From Ziziphus jujuba (taxonomy: Eukaryota; Streptophyta; Magnoliopsida; Rosales; Rhamnaceae), in assembly GCF_031755915.1 (NCBI RefSeq), contig NC_083390.1, forward strand, positions 17,763,001-17,827,000: a DNA stretch of 64,000 bases. Reading direction: 5' to 3'. Both the position numbers and the translations under genes were made by a program. The notes under the pieces are model-generated. The model searched no databases and had not been told where the DNA came from. It worked only from the letters and a program-made list of their open reading frames with translations. This document shows positions 47,233-58,684 of this stretch, piece by piece. Position 1 is the first letter of the stretch, and each line of letters opens with the position of its first letter.

Positions 47233-49920
47233 TCATCTACTTTTACATACGAAATCATTTGTGGAGGATACCTCAAACTTGTTTGTAATCTGCTCAAACC
47301 TTTCTGATAGAAAGAAGCTTTGATGAAAGCCTTTTATTATTGGTTCCACCCCAACTTCAGCTGTAAATATTGCCTTCACAGGTCTGTGATCAGACAACTT
47401 TAATTCACCTCTTGTGTATAGATGTTGGTTTAATCCCTTTCCATACCAAATTATCCTATCGCACCTATTAATCACCATAAAAAAATTAAATATGGTTAAC
47501 GTTAAATTGCTACTATTTTTAAAAGCTTAAATTGTTAATTAATTAAAAATATACTAAGATATTTAGCAAAAAATCAATTACCATGCAGGAGCACGCCTCT
47601 TCTCGTCTTTTCTACCTTGGACGCAGCCAAAATATGTATCAGAATTTGGACAATATTTGTAAGTTGGAGGAAATTTTATATCTCCTTCATGCCAACCTTC
47701 AAGTACTTGACCATCAATTAGTTCCTTCCTTAGCTTCATTTCCAAATAATTGAAATTTCAAATTAGTCTTAAACAATAAGAGTGAAGTTGATCAACCAAA
47801 AAATTGTAAATATAACTTTAGTTTAATTTGTTTGTAATATTATTTACCTGATCATTTTCTAGCAAGACATTCCATTCGCCTCCATCGACTAACAATCTTG
47901 TTGTTTCTTCTGGTAACGAAATTCGATAATTCAAATCGCCAAGCAATATTACCTGACTGCATCATTCCAATTATCAAGACATAATTATGATTAGCTGACT
48001 TCATTAAATTAATATTGTAATGTTAAAGAGTAATATAATTAACTAATTGTTAGGTTTATATAAAAAATCAACTACTTTTTGGTTATGAAGTCAACTTGTT
48101 TAAAGAAATATGAAGCATATGGTAATTAAAAAAAAAAAAAAAACAAAAGGACTGTTTACCCGCAGAATATATACAAAAATAATTAATTATCAAACACAAC
48201 TTTCTGTTATGTTGTTTAACCTATTCAAGTGAGTGAGTCCACCGTATTGAAGATTTCCAAACTACCGATTGGCGGAAAAATACATAAAAAAGTTTATCAC
48301 AAAAAACCAACAAAACAAATCATTTTTATATTATTGGCGGCCTTCAATCTGTCGTGACAACTTCAATGTTATAGTATATAACCAATAATATGCTATTTTT
48401 AATTAATTAAAATCAATCAAGCAATAGATTAATTGTGTAATTCTGTCTTTATTTTCATGATATATACATATGTTTGTATATTACTGAAAGAAAATTTTAT
48501 TATTGACTAAATGAGACAAACTATAAATTAAAATTCATGAACAAAAACGATAATATATGTATATTATTTGATCAAATTATTATTATTGTTTGGATGGTTT
48601 CAGAAATGGATCTGAACATACTCATGATCTAGAATCTTTCTTGGCAAATCAAGCAAGGGGACTCTAGGAAAGCTTGTTCTTGACATTATTTCGGAAACGT
48701 CCGAGTTTCTGTGTTTCTCATCTCCTTCTCCACCCCCGGAAGCTAAATGACAGCACACTAAGCAAAAACTTGTTCCATGTAACCGAAATCTTACTGAAAC
48801 CGAACCCTGCAAATCGAAATTTGAAAAACCATGAAAAAAAAAAAAAAAACAGAAAAGAAAACAATAGGACTAATTTGGATGGATGATGTATTCAATGACG
48901 TCGATAATGATGATAATTAATTTTTGAACCAATCAATTATTTTGAGAATTGATAAGACTATATGGTTAATATAATTATTAAGTATAATTAGTCTATATAT
49001 GTACCTTGTTTCCTAGGCAGCCCATGATGCCACAGCCAACACATGAGACACTTGGATGGTGAACGAATGGACGAAGATCGCTTCGAACCCAAACGGATAT
49101 TAGTATTCCAACCATCTGTTTGCTTATGATACACTGAAAATCTTGTAGCTTTTCGGTTTTGATAGTGAAGAAGTTTTGCAACTTTTGTATTTTCTGATCT
49201 TTTTCTTTGTGTTTGACTCGGTGTAGTTTATTGTTCAAAACTTGTCTAATCAAGGAATTCCATTTCATGGTGATCTTACTATTCTCAGATCCCAGCACGT
49301 TTGATGCTTTCAGAGGCACTATTTCTTGAAACCTAAATATATATATACAAAATATATACATATGAACGACTTTTTTCATGCATCGTAAGAAAAACAACTT
49401 TAAGTAAATTATTATTTTTTCTTTTCTGTTATTTGTTTTATTTTATTGTATTTTTTTATAAAAAAAAAAATTATGTAGGAGTTGTGAGAAATACCCAAGA
49501 ACATAGATATCACAGGAGGGATCAATCCAATCCTCCAGGTTCAAATCTTCATGTGGCTCAACCCCAGCAACGTTCCATGTACTAACAAAAACCCTTTATA
49601 ACATAGTTTGGATATTCATCATAATTATAAATAAATATAAGCATGGATATTGATCAGAATTGGTTTGCAAAATATATGATATTCAATATATATATATATA
49701 TATATGCGCTGAATGAGAGAGGAACGTAATAGTACTTGTATTTGTGGTTATGATTGTGAGGATTGAAGATTGCTTTGGTATTCAAATATGGTTGATCATG
49801 ATCAACAACTCCCGAGGTTCCTTCCAATATTGCATCCGAGTTGGTTCGAAAATCTGCAAAAAAGTTATTGCTTCCGGTTCGCTTTCTGAAGACTTTGTTA
49901 GCCACTAATCTAGGCCACAT
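47233..49920 (-). CDS. IP5P9: Type I inositol polyphosphate 5-phosphatase, 5PTase9-like
   Basis: Seven exons join in frame: 49920-49736, 49593-49495, 49332-49005, 48806-48622, 47956-47848, 47733-47582, 47464-47233, giving 429 aa, close to the ~417 aa of Arabidopsis 5PTase9. The protein begins MWPRLVANKVFRKRTGSNNF, the hallmark start of plant type I 5PTases. Catalytic-domain motifs appear in order: VFVSTWNVAGVEP, LGFQEIVPL, SVSCVGCGIMGCLGNKGSVS, CCHLASGG, LGDLNYRIS, PAWCDRIIWYG and SDHRPVKAIF. GDLNYR and PAWCDR carry the substrate and metal residues of the family, and the catalytic His is in SDHRP. The enzyme removes the 5-phosphate from inositol phosphates and phosphoinositides; 5PTase9 is reported to act mainly on the lipids. 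The first intron uses donor GTACTA and the junction phases are consistent. Assignment to the 5PTase9 branch rests on the N-terminus and the short length. Confidence 0.94.
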
Positions 49921-51511
49921 GATCTAATAATGGAAAAGAGAGCAGAAAACACACAAAGAGACAAAAATTTCATTAGAAAATCGAGCAAAAGGATGGAAAG
50001 TGAGAAAATCCAAGGAAAATGTGTATGTTTTGAGAGAGAGGGAAGTGCATATACTTCTCCTTGGTTTATTGGCATGGTGGAAAAACGTAGCCTAGAGAAA
50101 AAAGAGATATTGAGAGCGATGACAATAGTAATATTATTGATGGAGGTAAAGCTTAGAAGAGAAGGGTCAGATAAGAAAAAGACAAGTAGAGAAATGCCAA
50201 AACAGAGAGGAAAAAGAAAATGGCAGAGATTATGCTCATCTTATTATACCCTCTCTCTGTCTCTCTCTGCAAGTTGGGTTAGAGGTAGAGGTAGAGAAGA
50301 GGAAGTTTTCAGGCATGACGTGGATATGATTTGAAGGATACGGATATATATATATATATATATATAGAGGATTGCTAGTGTAAGGCGATATCAAACAGTA
50401 AAGGGTAGATAAAAATTATTCATAACTGTCTCCGTAAAATTTGATAGACAACTTAACTATTTTTTTAATAATTTAAATAAAATTTCAGTAAGAAAATTAA
50501 GAGAGACAGAGAGAGAGAGAGAAGAAAGAGAGAGAGAGAGAGAGAAGAGAAACAAGGGTCTCTGCAGGATTGAAAGTTGAGCTGATGATTCGATAATAAG
50601 GCTTGAAAATTGTGCAAGTTGGGGGAGGTTAAGTGGGGTGGTTCATACTCCATGCCCACAGCTCCTCCCAAAAAACCATGTATACGTCTCATATTGGAAA
50701 ACAGATATGAAAACTTCTGCCTTTTACTTCTCTACTTTGCTAACGTGTCCATTTAATATTGGCTACTTTACAGTGCTCGTGGATGCCATCATGCCATTAT
50801 TTTAGTTTTGAATTTCCACCTCACATATATATATATATATATATCTTACACAATATTAATTATTTGGAATATTCTATTTTGCCATGTCAGCAAAATTTAA
50901 ATTAATTAACTCGGGTGGTATCTTGTGTAAGCGTAACTATCCGATTAGTCCAAACTTTAAGAGTGATAATTGAGTGATGATTGGTGCTTTGCATGAAAAG
51001 ATAACCACATTAATCATAAGGTCAGCTCCGTATAATCAATCTGTTAATTTTTATTTTCTTTAAATGTTTTGTTCTGATTTTCTTTATTTTTATTTTTTTA
51101 GCATTAATTAGACCATTTTTGGAAGATTTTAAACCCATAGATTGACGAATCCATAATTTGATTGTTAGCTTAAAGATTTGTTCTTTCTTATTTATTTATT
51201 TTTTTAAAATCTTATATTAAAAAACTAGCTTTAACACATATTATGGTACTAAATAAATACGAATTCCATCGAATCCGTCCTTAGTTTTTATGTATTCACT
51301 TCGATTAACTTCCAAATACATTACATATTTAATATAAAAAAAAGTGTGTCATATATTTTTTAATAAAGTGTATCACATATTTTTTAATATTCTTTATTAG
51401 TTCCTTATAAATCCAAAATAAATATTATTATACATAATTAATTGATTGATATGGATAATTATAAAAAATATTTAATAATTGCGGGCAATATGGATTTAAT
51501 TAATTATGATG
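49921..51511. other. Upstream region of the 5-phosphatase gene and intergenic DNA
   Basis: The first ~400 bp form the leader and promoter of the minus-strand 5-phosphatase gene. They are GA- and CT-rich, with a possible TATA box (GGTATAATAA on the minus strand, 50250-50241) about 320 bp before the ATG. A plus-strand frame of 134 codons here is low in complexity and antisense, so it is not called. Further right are a GA run (50504-50545), (AT)n runs at 50345-50366 and 50826-50844, and plain AT-rich DNA. Confidence 0.45.
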
Positions 51512-53899
51512 ATTTATAATATTGAAAAGTTTGAGCATAATCAAACAATACATATGCATTCAATCAATTAAAGTGCGCGGGTTGCCAAAAAAAAAAATAA
51601 AAATAAAAATCAATTAGAGTGTGGCGAAAAGTGTTACATACCTCCAATAGTTTTGGGTCCTTTTTGGGTTGAAACCACTCCGTGATTTTAAAAATATTTA
51701 TCAAACAAAAAGAAAAGAGCCTAACAAAAAAGACTTTAGAAAGTAATTATTATTTATTAATAAAAAAAAAAGGAGTAGTCCTTTGACATGTTATAGAGTG
51801 AGCAATTGGATGGCAGCATTAGAGCATTTTCAATGGTTATTTTTATTGGAGTCTAGCGAGCAATTGGATAGTAGTATTAGAGAACTTTCAGTGGTTATTT
51901 CTATTGGTGTCTATGTAGCATAAATTTTGAAAAATATTTACGCTTATATGGCATTCTCTTTATTTAATAGATATTGTTTTAAATAATTTCTCTCCAATGA
52001 ATTCTGTTTAAAATGTTCTAGAATGCTAATGTGTAATTTTTTATTTTAAAATTATATCTAATTAAAAAAATCAAAAATTCATGCATGAGTTATTCTTCTT
52101 TTAACAAAAGTCAATAAAAATAAATAAAATACTGACTCAGCCTATCGAATAGAGTTTTTAGAAGTAGACAATGTCCTTAACAGCGTCTATTTATTTGTTG
52201 CCATATCAGCTTGACAGAACTAATACACAGAACTATTAAAGAGGATTTTTTTAAAACCTTATCTATTTATTTGATCTGACCAATGATTTTTAAATGGACA
52301 GAATCAATTTATAATATTGAAAAGTTTGAGCACAATCAAACAATACATATGCATTCAATCAATTAGAGTGCGCGGGTTGGCCAAAAAAAATAAAATAAAA
52401 TAAAATCAATTAGAGTGTGGCGAAAAGTGTTACATACCTCCAATAGTTTTGGGCCCTTTTTGGGTTGAAACCACTCCGTTGTGATTTTAAAAATATTATC
52501 AAACAAAAAGAAAAGAGCCTAACAAAAAAGACTTTAGAAAGTAATTATTATTTATCAATAAAAAAAAAAGAATAATCCTTTGACATGTTATAGAGCGACC
52601 AATTGGATGGTAGCGTTAAAGCATTTTCAATGGTTATTTTTATTGGAGTCTAGTGAGCAAGTGGATAGCAGTATTAGAGCACTTTCAATGGTTATTTCTA
52701 TTGGTGTCTATGTGACATTAATTTTAAAAAGTGTTTATGTTTATATGGCATTCTTTTTATTTAATAGATAATATTTTAGATAATTTCTCTCCAATGAGTT
52801 CTGTTTAAAATGTTCTGGAATGCTAATGTGTAATTTTTTATTTTAAAATTATATCTAATTAAAAAAATCAAAAGTCAATGAATGAGTTATTTTTCTTTTA
52901 ACAAAAATCAATAAAAATAAATAAAATGCTAACTCGGCCTATTGAACAGAGCTTCCAGAAGTAGACAATGTCCTTCATAGTGTCTATTTCTTTGTTGCCA
53001 CATCAGCTTGACAGAATTAATGTACGAAATTATTGGAGATGATTTTTTTAAAACCTTATCTATTTATCTGATCTGATAAATAATTTTTAAATGGACAAAA
53101 TCAATTTATAATATTGAAAAGTTTGAGCACAATCAAACAATAAATATGCATTCAATCAATTAGAGTGCGCGGGTTACTCCAAAAAAATCAAAATCAAAAT
53201 CAATTAGAGTGTAGCGAAAAGTGTTACATACCTCCAATAGTTTTGGGCCCTTTTTGGGTTGAAACCACTCCGTTGTAATTTTAAAAATATTTATCAAACA
53301 AAAAGAAAAGAGCCTCACAAAAAAGATTTTAGAAAGTAATTATTATTTATCAGTAAAAGAAAAGAATAGTCCCTTGACATGTTATAGAGTGAGCAATTGG
53401 ATGGCAGCATTAAAGCATTTTCAATGGTTATTTCTATTGGAGTCTAGCGAGCAATTGGATGGCAGTATTAGAGCACTTTCAATGGTTATTTCTATTGGCG
53501 TCTATGTGACATTAATTTTGAAAAGTATTTATGTCTATATGGCATTCTCTTTATTTAATAGATAATATTTTAAATAATTTCTATCTAATGAGTTCTGTTT
53601 AAAATGTCCTGAAATGCTAATGTGTAATTTTTTATTTTAAAATTATATCTAATTAAAAAAATCAAAAGTCCATGCATGATTTATTTTTCTTTTAACAAAA
53701 GTCAATAAAAATAAATAAAATACTGAGTCAGCCTATTGAATAGAGCTTCCAGAAGTAGACAATGTCCTTCATAGCGTCTATTTCTTTGTTGCTACATCAG
53801 CTTGACAGAACTAATGCACAGAACTATTGGAGATAATTTTTTTAAAACCTTATCTATGTATCTGATCTGGCAAATGATTTTTAAATGGACAAAATCAAT
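51512..53899. repeat. Three tandem copies of a ~796-bp unit
   Basis: Copies begin at 51512, 52307 and 53104 with 'atttataatattgaaaag' followed by 'tttgagca.aatcaaacaat', and the third ends at about 53899. Unit lengths are 795, 797 and 796 bp. The copies share nearly all wording, with scattered point changes and small differences in A runs. Within each unit a ~56-bp word ('agcaattggat.g.ag.att' followed by 'agagca.tttcaatggttatt') occurs twice in a row. Short open frames in copies 2 and 3 (near 52580 and 53374) are by-products of the repeat. Confidence 0.93.
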
Positions 53900-53922
53900 G
53901 TACAAAGCCATTGGAGATGCTC
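51822..53922. mobile_element. PIF/Harbinger-like MITE whose interior is tandemly amplified
   Basis: The left end GAGCATTTTCAATGG (51822) and the reverse complement of the right end, GAGCATCTCCAATGG (ending 53922), match at 13 of 15 bases. Both are flanked by TTA (51819-51821 and 53923-53925), the target duplication typical of PIF/Harbinger elements. Such 'gagcatctccaatgg' ends are widespread in plant MITEs. Further left-end-like words occur in each repeat unit, but only one intact right end exists, so an original MITE seems to have been copied in tandem. Confidence 0.6.
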
Positions 53923-53925
53923 TTA

Positions 53926-56900
53926 TATTCATTAGGATTTTCTCCCTTATCTAATATTTTTTAATTTTTTACAATCTTAAAATAATGTTTTCATTTGTTT
54001 TTAGAAAAAAAAATATTTCCAATTTTTTTTGTGCTATTATTTTTTCATCTTAACAATTAATATAGAATTGTTCTTAAATCTGAGCTTGACAATTCATCAA
54101 ATACCTTGTGTGCACACCCATCGATAGATATTGGACAAATAAAAAATTTCATACGTCTTAAGCAAATAATATATGTAGTAAAATAAAGACAACACTAACG
54201 GCAACAAGAAAAAAACAACAAACCAAGCGTAAATCAAAGATGAACAATTGCAAAAGAAAAAACAAAAGCACATGGAAATTTATGTGGTCCAATCATATAT
54301 GCTAGGATCTATGTCCATGAGTAAACTGAGGAACAATCATTGTATTGATCTAGAAGAATTACAAACTTGCTTCAAGAATCTCGAAAACCCTAGGAGAAGA
54401 ATACCCAATAGCTTTCTCCTTTTTTCTCTCAATACAGATATACCCAAGAGAAGATATACATTAAAGCAAGCAAAACGGTCAATATACAACATCAATCAAC
54501 CCGCAATGTGCCTTACATTGAAGACTGTGTGCTTGTGCGCTGCTATAAACAGCAACAAGCCACGGCACACTAGCATTCAAAGGCTAGCACTTGTGCTGCG
54601 CAACATACCTGATTAGCTATTTGGGTGCGCCTACACAATGCTCACTAGATTCCCACACATGAAGGCTGCTAAAGATGCTAGTGCGAGCATGCTTGCATTA
54701 CTGCATGCCAAAGCCTATGGTGATATCAAGCAGTGCACTTGTTAGCTCCTTAAGCATCGGATGGGGAACCAAGCATGAAGGCCATGAACCATCCTTGGGT
54801 CTTTGATGTGCCTAGGAGGTTGGCCCATGGTATTGCTGCAAAGTATGAGGTTGTGTGGGCGGCATGACGTGCAGCATTGGTAGGCATTGGATGGATGCCT
54901 TAGACATGGCAAACAGACTGAAGGCACGATGAGGTGTTGGTAGGTGGATGCATGATGGACTATGCATGGATTCGGACTCAACCAAGGCATGGTGGGGGTG
55001 ACCGTGCAAGGATGGTGGGCTAGCAAAAGCATGTGGGTGGAGGTACATGGAAGGCTAGCGTGCATGGATGGAGCATGCATACAAAGCTAGTGTGGGATGA
55101 GTATGACCAGTGAAGAAAATATCGATGTCGATGAAAATATCGAAGGTATGAATTTACAGAAATATCGATGGAAATGTCGATATTGATGGAAATATCGATA
55201 AGGTTACGGAAACTGTAAATTTTTAATTTAGAATACAAATTTTGAGATATAAAATAATTAATATAATAAAATAATATAAAAATTCAATAATTAGAATACA
55301 GTAATAATAAAATATAATAAAATACTAATCCAATTAAGCATATATACTAAAATCTTATATATTATATAACAAAAAAACTAATAATGTTATTTATTTATTT
55401 TTAAATAGATAAAATCAAATTTATTAAAAAATAAATAAAATTAAATTAAACACTAAGATAAAAAAAATAAAAAAAAAATAAAGAGATGTGTATTAAAATA
55501 CTACATATAAAAAAATCATGTATTATCCTTTATATAATATAATATTATCATATTATTATTTTATTATAAAATATTATCATATTTTTTTTATTTTTTTATT
55601 TTTTTCTTTCTCTTTCCTTCCCCCCCACGTGGAAGAAAGATTTCTTTCTTATCCTTTCTTCTTCTTCCTCTCTTCCCTTCGTCTTCTTCCTCCCTCTCTT
55701 CTCTGCCAGATCACAACCAACCCAACAGGGAAACAAATTCATAACATATCAGATCTCAGAATCACAGCCGCCAACATCTCCCTGAAAAATCCACCGAAAT
55801 CAGACGACTTCTCCACCGGATTTTCCACCATATCTACCCAAAAAATGAAATCCCGACCGACTCCTGCATTTCCAGGTGAAACCCATCGAATCCGGCGACA
55901 TTCCGGCGACACCCATGACAAAAACTCTTCCCCCCCCCCCCCCCCCTTTTGGTGTCGGAGGTAGTCGACAACAGACAGTATCGGCAACTTTTCGCCTGTG
56001 TCAACGACATTTGCTTCACTGAGCATGACGAGCCGAGAAGGGACAAGTCATGGTGCGTGGCATAGTGGCAACTTGTAGGCAGAGTTGAGATGCAACATGC
56101 AGCAGTATGCCTGAATGGATCCAAGGCTAGCGTGGGGTGATACGTGAACTGGTAGGTGCAACGATGCACTGGTTACATGCATGGATAGGGGTGCATGGCT
56201 GCTTGAGTATGCACTAGTGTGAGCTATTGAACATGTGCATGCAAAAGGCATGATGGCCATGTTTTTTGGGGGTTTGTTAAGCACCAAATGGGGGTTGTTG
56301 AGATAAGTCTGAATAGGATAGGCTTCATTTGAAATGTGGCCAACATATATGGATTTGGCTGAAATTTGAAAGGTGGTTGTAAGCCTTGATAAGCGGAGAT
56401 CAAGGGGGTTGTTACAACCCTATCCTAGTTTGAATTTGAAAGTGAGTTTAAATTCGAAGGATATGAGTTTAAATTCAAAAGGATATGAATTTGAATTCAA
56501 AAGGATATGGATTTGGCCAAAGTGGACACGTGGTATGGACGGATGCATGACATGTGGCAAGTGGTTATGGGACGAATAACTACCAGAGTTAAGTGGCGAG
56601 AGTTCACTGGTTCGAAAAGTCCTGCAAAAACTAAGAGAGTAAGTTGTGATCCCATGCAACTAAGGATAAGAATAGTTGTTATCCCATGCAAGTAGGGATG
56701 TTAGTTGCACTCTATTTGTATAAATAGAAGTAGGGATGAAGGCATGAGACACCAACATCATAATTCTACCCAGTAGAGAAAGAGGGTGTGTTGATCCATG
56801 TGATAGGATTTCGTAATCCTTGCTTTCTGAAGTGAAATAGAAAAAGGTTGGGCCAAAAGAGTAATCCTGTAAATTGAGAGTGCCTTGTGATTGCTTAAAC

Positions 56901-57300
56901 ACTTTGTGTGTGTGTGTGAGTGTATAGTGAGGCATACTCGATCCTCGGGTTTATGTTGGTTATGTCAAGTGTGCTTGGTGGCATACGAAACCTTGTGAAG
57001 GACTACAAGAGTTTGTGAGGTAGGCCAAGGTTGGAGCCTCAGGCCGAGAGTGTGCAAGTGTTGCGTATTGATTCCGCGGCGACGTTCCATTGCGACATGC
57101 AAGGTGGGCCCGTGATAAGGCTGATTAGAGTTGGTGCTCTAGGCCACACGGAGGCGAGAAAAATTTTGGGAGAATTTCTCATCCCCGTGACAACACCCAT
57201 GCCTATGGCATGGCGTGGCCATGCACTGCTTATTGTCTTCACTTGCACATCTCTTCTTCCAATTCTAACCAAGTAAGCTTTAACTCTAAAATCCTTAACA
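53926..57300 (+). mobile_element. Unclassified transposon-derived block, LTR-retrotransposon-like parts
   Basis: The block differs from its surroundings: from about 54600 to 55100 and 56040 to 57280 it is GC-richer and full of 'gcatgg'-type words, and no exon fits a host gene. Around 54265-54330 the wording ('atttatgtggtccaatc…gatctatgtccatgag') is like the end of a plant LTR read in reverse. Around 56716-56728 'tgtataaatagaa' looks like a TATA box, followed by sequence resembling an R/U5 region. A hAT element (55108-56021) has split it. No RT, protease or integrase motif remains and LTR pairs were not found, so the class is open. Confidence 0.4.
55108..56021. mobile_element. 914-bp non-autonomous hAT element with 8-bp target duplication
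   Basis: The left end reads CAGTGAAGAAAAT and the reverse complement of the right end CAGTGAAGCAAAT, so 12 of 13 bases agree. Directly outside are AGTATGAC (55100-55107) and AGCATGAC (56022-56029), an 8-bp target duplication with one change. CAGTG ends plus an 8-bp duplication define the hAT superfamily. The left subterminal zone repeats 'aaatatcgat' words at least five times (55121-55200), as hAT transposase-binding zones often do. The centre has CT-rich sequence and a 16-C run at 55930. No transposase is encoded. The GC-rich host sequence continues on both sides. Confidence 0.85.
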
Positions 57301-58100
57301 AGTTGATTAAACATTCTATATTTTTCAGTAAACAGATCGAATAAACAATTTAGTACCTTTTGCATTGTTAAAATAACAGTTTAAATAGTAATGCTTTAGA
57401 CATCAAAATTTATTAAAGTTATTATTAAATGACATGTGTTAATATATTATTGGTCAATATATTTATAAGTATAGATATGAATAAGTGAACTAAAAGAAAT
57501 ACGGTAATTAAATATTATTGCATTATTCACCACATCATATATTGTATGCTTGGTTTGTGGAATAGATGTAGGAATAAAAAATCTATTTTATACAATTAAC
57601 TATTTTTATGTTTGGTATATTTTAAATTTCAAGAATTTAATTTAGAATAATCATTCTTGATTGAAATAGATTTTAAATATGGTAGAATATTTATCCTTCA
57701 AATGAAGAAATATCAATTCTAAACTGTTTGAAAAGAATAGTTATTTCTTAAAATAGTGGAATAAGAATTACTAAGGAATAAATATTCTTGAAAGGATAAA
57801 TTTCATTTAAACTCCCTAAGTTTTGGCATAATTATAATTATGATTTTTAACTATAAAAGTTAAATGAAAAAAAAAAAAACTTATGGATAAGTTCTGAATA
57901 TAATTTCCCATTATTGTATATTTTAAGCATTCTTGTATATTTTAAAATTCAATATGATTTCCCATTCTTGTATATTTTTCAATGCCTTGTCACTTTTTTA
58001 CTCTACCGATATTGTCCCAGATTTATTCATGCATTATAAATGATATGTGATTTTATTCAGACTTACACTCACTTGTATAGGATTTTGTTTAAACATTCTA

Positions 58101-58156
58101 AAAGTTCAACCATCATAGGATTGCTCTTATTGGAACATACTTAACTCTAGAGTTTT
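58101..58156 (-). promoter_or_regulatory. 5S-rRNA-like Pol III promoter zone in the 3' LTR
   Basis: On the minus strand AACTCTAGAGTTAAGTATGTT matches the 5S box A region (AACTCCGCAGTTAAGCGTGCT) and TCCTATGATGGTTGAACTTT matches the box C zone (TACTAGGATGGGTGACCTCC). Spacing between the two is kept. Substitutions in both boxes suggest it is no longer a good promoter. Confidence 0.7.
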
Positions 58157-58575
58157 TTTAATTTTTAAAACTAATTGCTCTAAAAAAGTCTTGGTCACTA
58201 AAAAAATGACTATATTTACATTTGAACCATCACTATTCCATATTTGGACGATATGAGATTGGACTCCGTATATCTTTGCCAGTAAGATAGCCTACTAGTA
58301 CCCCACACCTGCCCACACATATTTAGGCAACCTTACATCAATTCACTTGTCGTCATAATTCACCTTCATATATTACTCACTAATTCTTGTCCTTTTTTGC
58401 ATTGCATTCTTTATGGCTCATAGGTTTTACAATACACCCTCTTGAGGCCCAGCATTTTCGTTGGTACTTTTATAGTCTTGTACAAACTTTGATACCATTT
58501 GTAACTGTATTTTTTTCTCTACATATTATCCACAATTTATCTACTGCAATTCAAAAAATATGAGATTTTGTTCAT

Positions 58576-58684
58576 ACTTCTTAGGAGATCACTTATTCTA
58601 GAATTACTCTCACTGTAGCATGTTTAATCTATAGTTTCATCCAAGGATTGCTTTCACTATAATACGCTTAATCCCATAGTTCTT
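58576..58684 (-). promoter_or_regulatory. 5S-rRNA-like zone in the 5' LTR with a duplicated box A
   Basis: On the minus strand a first box A-like word, AAGAACTATGGGATTAAGCG (58684-58665), is followed about 35 bp later by a second (ACTATAGATTAAACATGCT, from 58633) and then by the box C zone to 58576. The 3' LTR has only one box A, so the extra one arose in this LTR or was lost from the other. Confidence 0.62.

Noticed and set aside
49930..50334. Plus-strand frame of 134 codons starting with ATG next to the 5-phosphatase start codon
   Set aside because: It is low-complexity, Lys/Arg/Glu-rich sequence made by the GA-rich leader of the divergent gene, with no domain and no splice context.
54742..55080. 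Minus-strand frame of 112 codons rich in His, Cys and Pro
   Set aside because: It is a by-product of the 'gcatgg'-rich repeat block. Neighbouring frames are also open and no domain is visible.
55518..55964. Plus-strand frame of 148 codons
   Set aside because: It lies within the hAT element's CT-rich centre and runs through a poly-C tract; the minus-strand frames there are equally meaningless.
57031..57365. Overlapping frames of 81 and 108 codons on opposite strands
   Set aside because: They fall in the GC-rich transposon-like block, overlap each other and show no domain; GC-richer DNA has fewer chance stops.
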